From Billgrantia bachuensis (GTDB lineage Bacteria; Pseudomonadota; Gammaproteobacteria; Pseudomonadales; Halomonadaceae): a DNA stretch of 64,000 nt. The position numbers were made by a program, and so were the translations under genes. This document shows positions 57,485-64,000 of this stretch, piece by piece; the stretch's first letter is position 1, and every line of letters begins with the position of its first letter. The notes under the pieces were generated by a model. That model saw nothing but the letters and a program-made list of their open reading frames with translations. It was not told the origin of the DNA and searched no databases. The stretch is from NCBI RefSeq assembly GCF_011742165.1, contig NZ_JAAQTO010000017.1, positions 61,861 to 125,860 of the forward strand. Direction: 5' to 3'.

Positions 57485-60275
57485 TCTGGAGAAGTCGGTC
57501 GCCATCATCTTCCAAGGCGTCGACATGATGGGCTCCGGTGTCGATAGCGTAACCAAGCGCATCGATGGTGTTGCTGACAGCGTTGAGCGGGCGACCCAGC
57601 CGCTGGCTGACGTGACCCTGGGCGTTCTCAAGTTCGAGGCCGCCCTGCTGACCACAGGTGCCGCGGTCACGGCGTTTGCCATCAAGCTGGCCGGAGATTT
57701 CGACGCTCAGTTTCGCGAGATCTCGACGCTCATCGATGAGCCAACGGATAGCCTCGGCGCCTTCCGGCAGGAGATCCTCGACTACGGCCGCGACTCGACC
57801 CAGAGCCTGGATGCAATCAACCAGTCGATCTACAACGCCATCTCGGCGGGTGTGGATTACGCCGACTCGCTCGACGTGGTGCGCCAGGCCGAACGGATGG
57901 CCATCGCAGGCAAGTCGGATCTCGATGGCGCGCTCTCGGTACTGGTGTCGTCCCTCAACGCCTATGGCGCGGGGATGGACCAGGCCGAGCACTTCAGCGA
58001 CCTGCTGTTCCAGACGGTCCGCTCTGGCGTAACCACGCTTCCCGAGCTGGGTGGCTCGTTGGCGAACGTGACCGGCCTGGCGGCAACCGCCGGCGTCTCG
58101 TTCGAAGAGCTGCTGGCGGCCGTGGCCACGCTGACCGCCACCGGCAGCACGACCAGCGGCGCGATCACACAGATTCAGAACGCCATCAGCAATATCCTCA
58201 AGCCTACGGAACAGGCAAAGAGCCTGGCCGAGGATCTCAGTATTGAGTTCAATGCGGCGGCGCTTGAGAGCAAAGGGCTCTCCGGCGTGCTGCTCGATGT
58301 ACAGCAAGCAACCGGCGGCAACACCGAGCAAATGGCGCAGCTGTTCGGTTCGGTTCAGGCGTTGAATGGGATGCTGACCCTGACCGGCCTGGGTGCCGAT
58401 CGGTTCGCCGACAACATCGAGGCGATGGGCAACGCCACAGGTGCCACCGAAGAAGCCTATAGCCGCATGGCTGGCACAGTGGAGCAGGGTAACCAGCGTA
58501 TCGCCAACTCGATACAAACGGCCCTGATTGCCGTGGGCGACCCGCTGCTGGATGAGTTCGGCGGAATTCAGGAAGCCATCGCCGCCATCTTCAGTGCGAT
58601 CGGTGCCAGCGTGGCGGGCGGGGAGCTCGAGGCGTTCGTCACAGAGCTGGAGGCGATGTTCGGCAGCATCGAGCAGACGCTGCTCGAGGTGGCAAAGAAC
58701 CTGCCGGAGGCGCTGGAACAGGCAGACTTCTCTGCATTCTTCAACGGCATCGACCTGGTACGCCAGGCCATCTCGGACCTGTTCAATGGAGCCGATTTGA
58801 CCAGCGCTGAGGGGCTGGCCAGTGTCATTGAAACCATCGGTCTGGGGTTCGAGGCGCTGAGCGCCTACACCGCTGGCGCCATCACCGCCATCGGCCCATT
58901 CCTGGATCAGCTCGGCGATCTGGTGCAACTGCTGCTCGAGGTGGACCCAGCAACGGTTGCCCTGGTTGGCAGCCTCGGCGGCGCCGCGCTGGCGATAAAT
59001 ACGCTGGCTGGCGCTGTGACCACGGTTACGGGACTGATGAGCGCGTTTGCCGGTCGTGGCGGTGTGGTGGCAAAGGCCGTGCCGATTCTGGGCGGCCTGG
59101 TATCGGTGATGACTGGGCCTGTCGGCCTGGCCATTGCCGCCGGCCTGGTGGGCAAGGCGGTCTATGACGCTGGTGCCTCGTTCCTCGGTTTCAGCGACAA
59201 CGCAGACGAGGCCACGCGGGAGCTGCGCGAGCAGAACCGGGCCATCGATGAAGGGCGGCTGGTCTACGACTACGCCATTCAGGACTGGGTAAAAGCCGGC
59301 GAAGCGCAGGAGGATCTCGCCGAGTGGACGCGCCGGACCCGGCAAGAAGTCGACGACGCCATCGCCGGCGTGGACCGGCATGCAGAAGCTCGCGCCCGTG
59401 AGGCGCGCGAATTGGCCGCCCTGAATGCTGAGTACATGGATTACGACGCTCTGGTCGATCAGGCCTGGCGATCATCTGAGTCGTTCGCCCGTGAGCAAGA
59501 GAATACCGCTCAATCGCTGCGCGCCGTGTTCGATGAAATTGGCCCGCTGGAAAACGCATGGCAGCGAGTTGATGACGGCGTGTTCCAGCATGCCTCAAAC
59601 ATCGGCGAGCTGGAGACCGCCTACGCCCAGGTGAAGGCTGCCTTCGAAGAAGGCCTGATCGACCAGTCGCAGTTCGATGAGCTGACGGATTACTACCGTG
59701 AGATGGTCAATGGTGCGGAGAAGGGCAAGACAGCTCAGGAGGAGCTGGCAAAGGAGGTGCTAGAGACAGAAGAAGCGATCCTTGCTGCCCGCGAGGCTGT
59801 GCTGGCGCACGAGCTGGCGCTGGAAGAGTTGGCCAGCAACGAACGCATCAAGTCGATGGAGTTCTCGGCGTCAATCGCCGTGGCCGAACTTGAAAGCGAT
59901 GCCCGCAAGGTCGAGGCAATTCTCTCAGCGACGAGCGAAACCATCACCGGGCTGGCGGATTCGGCAGCCGGCATGTGGAGCACACTCGCTGGCGGGGATC
60001 TCTCGTTCAACCAGCAGTGGGACCTGGAGCGCGCCATCGAGCAGCAACTCGACATTCAGCGCGAGGCGGCAGATCAGCAGCGCAAGCTGATTGATGCCCA
60101 GGTCGACAACCTGCGTGCGCGCACCGAGGCGATGCGTCGCGGTGATGGTCTGATCACGATCTCAAGCGACGGCCTCGAGCCGGCTCTCGAGATGATCATG
60201 TGGGAAATCATTGAAAAGGTTCAGTTGAGAGCCAACGCCGAAGGGGCCGAGTTTCTGCTCGGGCTCGGTGCCTGA
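57477..60275 (+). CDS. tail tape measure protein (TP901-type)
   Basis: A 932-residue protein that sets tail length. N-terminal TP901-type core (GDFDAQFREISTLIDEPTD, NAISAGVDYADSLDVV, SGVTTLPELGGSLANVTGLAATAGVSFEELLAAVATLTATG). Two hydrophobic stretches lie in the middle (LVGSLGGAALAINTLAGAV, PVGLAIAAGLVGKAVY). A helical coiled-coil C-terminus follows. At ~1.5 Angstrom per residue this predicts a tail of roughly 140 nm, a siphovirus. The start at MADLEK (57477) was chosen. Confidence 0.93.
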   Translation: MADLEKSVAIIFQGVDMMGSGVDSVTKRIDGVADSVERATQPLADVTLGVLKFEAALLTTGAAVTAFAIKLAGDFDAQFREISTLIDEPTDSLGAFRQEILDYGRDSTQSLDAINQSIYNAISAGVDYADSLDVVRQAERMAIAGKSDLDGALSVLVSSLNAYGAGMDQAEHFSDLLFQTVRSGVTTLPELGGSLANVTGLAATAGVSFEELLAAVATLTATGSTTSGAITQIQNAISNILKPTEQAKSLAEDLSIEFNAAALESKGLSGVLLDVQQATGGNTEQMAQLFGSVQALNGMLTLTGLGADRFADNIEAMGNATGATEEAYSRMAGTVEQGNQRIANSIQTALIAVGDPLLDEFGGIQEAIAAIFSAIGASVAGGELEAFVTELEAMFGSIEQTLLEVAKNLPEALEQADFSAFFNGIDLVRQAISDLFNGADLTSAEGLASVIETIGLGFEALSAYTAGAITAIGPFLDQLGDLVQLLLEVDPATVALVGSLGGAALAINTLAGAVTTVTGLMSAFAGRGGVVAKAVPILGGLVSVMTGPVGLAIAAGLVGKAVYDAGASFLGFSDNADEATRELREQNRAIDEGRLVYDYAIQDWVKAGEAQEDLAEWTRRTRQEVDDAIAGVDRHAEARAREARELAALNAEYMDYDALVDQAWRSSESFAREQENTAQSLRAVFDEIGPLENAWQRVDDGVFQHASNIGELETAYAQVKAAFEEGLIDQSQFDELTDYYREMVNGAEKGKTAQEELAKEVLETEEAILAAREAVLAHELALEELASNERIKSMEFSASIAVAELESDARKVEAILSATSETITGLADSAAGMWSTLAGGDLSFNQQWDLERAIEQQLDIQREAADQQRKLIDAQVDNLRARTEAMRRGDGLITISSDGLEPALEMIMWEIIEKVQLRANAEGAEFLLGLGA

Positions 60276-60290
60276 TCACGAGGAAAGCCC

Positions 60291-60638
60291 ATGCGTAATC
60301 TGATCGGCCTAGCTGCTCGTACTTTCGATCCGCAAGGGGCCTTGCTGCTGCCCGGGCACGGTGACAACGACACCGGAAGCTTGCGCCGGCGCGTGACTCG
60401 AGCTGCCACGCTCGATGGCGGAGTGGCGATCACGAACCGCGGCTACAGCGCCGCCGACCGCACGTTGACGCTCTCGCTGGCCGGGCAGCCGCTGGCGCTG
60501 GTGGAGCGTGCACGCCGTCTGCTGCGCCTCCACGGCAACGTGACCGTTACTCTGGCCGACGGCGCATTCACCGGCACTCCAAGCGAATACAACGAGCGGC
60601 GCCAGGAGCTGGTCGTGCTGATCTCCGGTACCGCCTAA
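60291..60638 (+). CDS. small tail-region protein
   Basis: A 115-residue protein (LIGLAARTFDPQGALLLPGHGDNDTGSLRRRVTRAATLDGGVAITNRGYS). It follows the tape measure by 15 bases and is closed by a terminator. It probably belongs to the baseplate or tail tip. No family recognised. Confidence 0.6.
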   Translation: MRNLIGLAARTFDPQGALLLPGHGDNDTGSLRRRVTRAATLDGGVAITNRGYSAADRTLTLSLAGQPLALVERARRLLRLHGNVTVTLADGAFTGTPSEYNERRQELVVLISGTA

Positions 60639-60663
60639 CAGCGACCCTAGCTCCCCCGTAACG

Positions 60664-60685
60664 CCCGGCCACGCGCCGGGTTTTT
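60664..60685 (+). terminator. terminator after the 60291 gene
   Basis: A CCCGGC / GCCGGG stem with a 5-nt loop is followed by TTTTT. Confidence 0.8.
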
Positions 60686-60706
60686 CATGTCTGAAGGATT
60701 TCCGCC

Positions 60707-62194
60707 ATGCGCTACGGATTCGTGAACAACTTTGCCCAGGCACTCGCCGCACCGCTGGCCGAGGGCTCGACAACGTTGTCGCTGGATGGCGGCGGCAGCC
60801 TGTTGAGCAATGCCGGCGCGGATCTGGGCTACACGCTCACACTGTTTCAGGTTGACGATCAAGGCGAGGAAACCGCCCGCGAGATTGTGCTGGTGACCGG
60901 GGTCAGCGGTAACGATCTGACGATCGTTGGTGAGCAGGAGGGGACGGTCCGTCCGAGTGGTGGCTGGCTCGCTGGTACGAAGGTGGAGGCTCGGCTGACG
61001 GCGCTTGGGCTCATCTCCCTGGACTTTCGCAATGCCTCGTCAATTGTGCTGGGTGAGGGGGCTCAGAACGATGCGACTAACTGCCTCGCGGGTGGCCGGT
61101 ACGCCTACAACGGCAAGAGCGGCTCAGTTGCATGGGGAGATGGGGCCAGCACCTGGGGTCAGTACTCCGCCTCTTTCGGACGTAACGCAGCCACCAATGC
61201 TGATAGCGCCTTGGCTGGAGGCAGTGGAGCATTAGCAAGCGGCCTGGCATCCGTAGCCTGGGGGAGCGGATGCCAGGTAAGTGGCGACTACTCTGCATGC
61301 TTTGGAGGGCAAGGTAGCGTAAGCGGTGCCCGGGGCACTGCAGGCGGGTACACTGCCAGTGTATCGGCTCAATGGGGTGCTGCGTATGGCTATGGCTCCT
61401 CGGTAAGTGGCGAGCATGGCCTCGCTATGGGGCATAACGCAGCTGTCTATCAAAGTGAAGGAATCGCAGCGGGAAACGGGGCATCGTCGAACGCTGGCCA
61501 AGCTATCGCACAAGGGGCCGGGGCAAGCGCCTTCGGCGCCCGAGGCGTTGCAACTGGTGCGGGTGCCCAGGCTGCCGAGGATTCCAGTGCCTATGGTGGT
61601 GGTGCCGATGCCTCGGGAGGGAAAAGCTGTGCTATGGGCGCAAACTCGACCGCTCAGCCGCCGCAGAGCTCAGCTTTCGGGGCCGATACGATTTCAGCCA
61701 ATGTAGGGCAGACGTTGCTGGGCTATGGTGCTGGCGGTTCGGCCGTGCCAGGTGGACTGATAGTACATGGCCTCGCCCACTTGGTTAGTACTCCAACACA
61801 TCCAGCCGATGCGGCCGCCCCGGCTATTACCCGGCAATCTGCCGCTCAGGTGGTGATAGCGACAGAACCTCTCAACCTCACTGATGACACGGCCGCGGTG
61901 GAACTGGCGCTACCCAGTGGCGCCTTGCTCTTTATCGACGGTTTCGACGTAGTAGTGGTGGGCAGTGATGGTGCGGGTGGCAGTCCTGAAATCAGCATCG
62001 GGCCGAATGACGTAACGCCTGCAGAATATCTCGCTAGTACGCCTGTAAGCCTGACGGCAGTGGGAGGCCGTGAATCGCACGCGCCCCTCGTAGCTAATGG
62101 AATCGCTAGCCTACGCGTGGCCACGACTGTTGCCGGTACTGGAACTACCTACCAAGCCAAGGTGGTGGTGCGTGGCTACGTAATGGAGCTGTGA
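60707..62194 (+). CDS. tail adhesin with YadA-head-like repeats
   Basis: A 495-residue protein. Residues ~1-105 form a beta-rich phage attachment part. Residues ~115-340 hold many short repeats of the form SxAxGxxAxAxG (SASFGRNAATNADSALAGGSGALASGLASVAWGSG...), the pattern of the YadA/Hep_Hag left-handed beta-roll of trimeric autotransporter adhesins. A beta-rich C-terminal domain (~375-495) lacks a membrane anchor. It is therefore probably a trimeric receptor-binding or decoration protein of the tail. AAGGATT lies upstream of the ATG. Confidence 0.78.
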   Translation: MRYGFVNNFAQALAAPLAEGSTTLSLDGGGSLLSNAGADLGYTLTLFQVDDQGEETAREIVLVTGVSGNDLTIVGEQEGTVRPSGGWLAGTKVEARLTALGLISLDFRNASSIVLGEGAQNDATNCLAGGRYAYNGKSGSVAWGDGASTWGQYSASFGRNAATNADSALAGGSGALASGLASVAWGSGCQVSGDYSACFGGQGSVSGARGTAGGYTASVSAQWGAAYGYGSSVSGEHGLAMGHNAAVYQSEGIAAGNGASSNAGQAIAQGAGASAFGARGVATGAGAQAAEDSSAYGGGADASGGKSCAMGANSTAQPPQSSAFGADTISANVGQTLLGYGAGGSAVPGGLIVHGLAHLVSTPTHPADAAAPAITRQSAAQVVIATEPLNLTDDTAAVELALPSGALLFIDGFDVVVVGSDGAGGSPEISIGPNDVTPAEYLASTPVSLTAVGGRESHAPLVANGIASLRVATTVAGTGTTYQAKVVVRGYVMEL

Positions 62195-62195
62195 C

Positions 62196-62801
62196 ATGCT
62201 CAACAGTGGTGCGCTCAATAGCGCTGCACTCAATTCCAGGCGGGGTTTCTCAGTAGGCTTTGTCGATTGGTCGCTGCTGGCGCCGGTGGAACGCCAAAGC
62301 ATCTACGTGCTCGACATCGAAGGGGTACGCCTGCCGGTCAGCAGTGCCCAGGCCACAATGCGCCTCGAAGGACAATCATTCATGCAAGTAGTGGTGCCTG
62401 CTGGTAGCGAGTACATCGATTCGCTCGAGGGGTTGCTGCAGGCGCAGATGAAGCTGAAGAGCGGCTTCCGTTATGCCGATGGCACCGAGAGCCCGCTCGA
62501 GGACATCGCCGAAGCGCCGTTTGAGATTCTGCGACGTGATGAAGGTCCATACCGCGATACCCTGACTCTTTCGGGCTATGGCCCGCGCAGCGTATCGGCA
62601 CCCACCACCCGGCAACTGGTCAACGTGCAGACACGCAGTAGCGGCACTTCCGGCAGCCGTCGGGTTCGGTGTGACATCGATCTGTTCCTCCGTCCTGGGC
62701 ACACTGCGATAGATGGTGATGGCGCTGAATTCTCGGTAGGCATTATCCAATACTTCATTGGTGCCCAGACCGAAGCGATGGAGGTGCTGCAGGATGGGTA
62801 A
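62196..62801 (+). CDS. tail-tip region protein
   Basis: A 201-residue protein. The opening MLNSGALNSAALNS repeats a short motif, then comes a beta-rich body (RQSIYVLDIEGVRLPVSSAQATMRLEGQSFMQVVVP) with a possible tail-hub flavour (SLTLSGYGPRSVSAPTTRQL). It starts one base after the adhesin stop and overlaps the next gene. Not recognised. Confidence 0.6.
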   Translation: MLNSGALNSAALNSRRGFSVGFVDWSLLAPVERQSIYVLDIEGVRLPVSSAQATMRLEGQSFMQVVVPAGSEYIDSLEGLLQAQMKLKSGFRYADGTESPLEDIAEAPFEILRRDEGPYRDTLTLSGYGPRSVSAPTTRQLVNVQTRSSGTSGSRRVRCDIDLFLRPGHTAIDGDGAEFSVGIIQYFIGAQTEAMEVLQDG

Positions 62802-64000
62802 GGGGAGGATCATTGCCGCCCACGGAGAGGGACGGTATACCATCGAGATCGTTGAGGATCGCGCCAGGGCTCATATCTCCCGTGCGCTGGCGGTTCAGCA
62901 CGTCGCGGACCTGGACAGCCGCATATCCGCTATTGATGCCGACCTGGCTGCAGCTGAGCAGGATGTTATTGCGGTGGCGGCCGCTCAGGATGCTGCCATC
63001 GTTCAATATCGCCAGGACATGCTTGAGCACGGCACAAGCTCGGTAGATCTCGCTGCCCACGCCCTGGCTGTGCAAGAGGCAATAAGCCAACGCAGCGTGC
63101 TCCGCCGACAGATTCAGCTGCTGAAGACGGAGCGCCTGACTCGCCAGGCGCGCATCCAGCGCATTGATGCTCTTCCGCCGCTGCGGCAGACCGAAGCCTG
63201 GTGTGCCGATTACACAGAGGATCTGACCGGCGAGGTGGCCACCGCCGAGATACCTGGTGAGGTGGGGAATGTTCTCATCAAGCCAGGCTTCCATGATAGC
63301 GCTGCCTGGTCGGCAACCGCGGACGGCGCCATGCAGCCGGCACTATCCAGCATGCCGGCCAGTGTGTTCTACAACCTTGCGATGATGCCTGGCTGGCAGA
63401 AGTGGCGGCCTACCTTTCGCATCGCCACGATCACTAATATCGACAATGATCTTTGCGACATCTCGCTGGATCCGGCGACTAGCAGCCAGCAGGGGCTCAG
63501 CGTGAATGCTCAGAGCCAATACGCTGGCGTGCCAATTTTCTATATGGACTGCAATGGCGATGCTTTCGAGGATGGCGACAGGGTGCTGGTGGCCTTCTCC
63601 GGCAATACTGAGCAGCCGATGGTGGTGGGTTTTGAGCGTGAGCCTAGGGAATGTGCCACCTTTTGGCTTTCATATACTAGGAATGGCGTATCAATCATAG
63701 GCGGATCGAGAAATAGGCGTGTTATCGCAGGGCCAATTGTAGTAACAGAAAACATTGATTCCTGTTTCTATAAGGATAGCTTTGTTGGTTACGAGGTTGA
63801 AAGCTACTATTGGTCGGATAATAAGTTGGAAGATAACATCTTCCATTATCTGCCTATGAGGGAGGCTGTTGAAGAGACGGCCTCTTATACCGAAAGCTTC
63901 AGCAACGGCATGACGTTAACGGGCGAATCCTCCTTTGCTGTTTCTGCATACAGTCACACAGGATCAGCATCGGGAACCGTCTATCACAGGTTTCCCGGTG
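62794..64000 (+). CDS. tail protein, cut by the window edge
   Basis: An open frame of at least 402 codons from ATG 62794 to the end of the window (3' end missing). Residues ~35-120 form a coiled coil (SRISAIDADLAAAEQDVIAVAAAQ...). A folded part with ITNIDNDLCDISLDPATSSQQGLSVNAQSQYAGVPIFYMDCNGDAFEDGDRVLVAF suggests a beta-rich OB-like tail-tip domain. From about 63640 the sequence becomes markedly richer in A and T than the rest of the prophage. No family recognised. Confidence 0.7.
   Translation, partial: MGKGRIIAAHGEGRYTIEIVEDRARAHISRALAVQHVADLDSRISAIDADLAAAEQDVIAVAAAQDAAIVQYRQDMLEHGTSSVDLAAHALAVQEAISQRSVLRRQIQLLKTERLTRQARIQRIDALPPLRQTEAWCADYTEDLTGEVATAEIPGEVGNVLIKPGFHDSAAWSATADGAMQPALSSMPASVFYNLAMMPGWQKWRPTFRIATITNIDNDLCDISLDPATSSQQGLSVNAQSQYAGVPIFYMDCNGDAFEDGDRVLVAFSGNTEQPMVVGFEREPRECATFWLSYTRNGVSIIGGSRNRRVIAGPIVVTENIDSCFYKDSFVGYEVESYYWSDNKLEDNIFHYLPMREAVEETASYTESFSNGMTLTGESSFAVSAYSHTGSASGTVYHRFPG

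Noticed and set aside
23839..64000. CRISPR arrays or insertion sequences
   Set aside because: No regularly spaced repeats of CRISPR type and no transposase genes found; the only regular repeats are the iterons, terminators, cos repeats and adhesin codons.
23839..64000. Mu-like transposable phage
   Set aside because: No MuA/MuB-like genes; terminase, portal, capsid and gpG/gpGT order is lambda-like with a probable tRNA attachment site.

Overview
The window is high-GC gammaproteobacterial chromosome, about 24 kb of host genes, followed by the first ~40 kb of a lambda-like siphophage prophage that runs off the right edge. The host is probably Halomonas or another member of the Halomonadaceae. 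That guess rests on GC content, protein flavour and gene mix from memory, not on a search.

Host part (1-23838). On the minus strand lies a polar amino-acid ABC transporter operon of the AapJQMP type, with two tandem paralogous binding-protein genes. Next come ahpC and ahpF (peroxide defence), a conserved small protein, a ChaN-like haem-binding protein fused to a PDZ domain, an MFS transporter, and a lipoprotein-like subtilisin autotransporter. The strand then switches, and a compact selenium/formate locus follows. It holds a small secreted protein, fdnG (with an in-frame UGA read as selenocysteine, followed by a bacterial SECIS), fdnH, fdnI, fdhE, selA, selB and the selenocysteine tRNA selC. 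The enzyme, its maturation factor and nearly all the machinery to decode its UGA codon sit together; only selD is not seen.

Prophage part (23839-64000, right end outside the window). It begins directly behind the 3' end of selC, so this tRNA is the likely attachment site. No integrase is visible next to this end. A leftward operon of tightly overlapping genes (24-32 kb) encodes an excisionase-like HTH protein, MazG-like, ParB-like, C5-cytosine and N6-adenine methyltransferases, RdgC and several unknowns. A LexA-box-controlled small gene follows, then a HicA-HicB-SecB-like gene set that looks like a toxin-antitoxin-chaperone (TAC) module with its own promoter, operator and terminator. Next is the immunity region, with an XRE repressor lacking a cleavage domain and a divergent Cro-like gene. 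The rightward early operon has an O-like replication initiator with iterons inside its gene, a P-like partner, HNH and VRR-NUC nucleases and small winged-helix proteins. A small promoter-gene-terminator moron and a Ros/MucR zinc-finger protein come next, then a tRNA-like element and the lysis cassette (holins, SAR lysozyme, Rz/Rz1). A minus-strand secreted moron and a likely cos site precede the head genes (TerS, TerL, gpW, portal, ClpP-like protease, decoration protein, capsid). The tail genes include gpG/gpGT with a lambda-type GGGAAAG frameshift site, a ~930-residue tape measure, and a YadA-head-like adhesin. Two cargo genes sit inside the tail operon, each followed by the same hairpin terminator.

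The most interesting points are the HicAB-SecB TAC-like module, the SOS-controlled small gene paired with a non-cleavable repressor, the iteron origin, the tRNA-like element, and the YadA-like adhesin in a phage tail.
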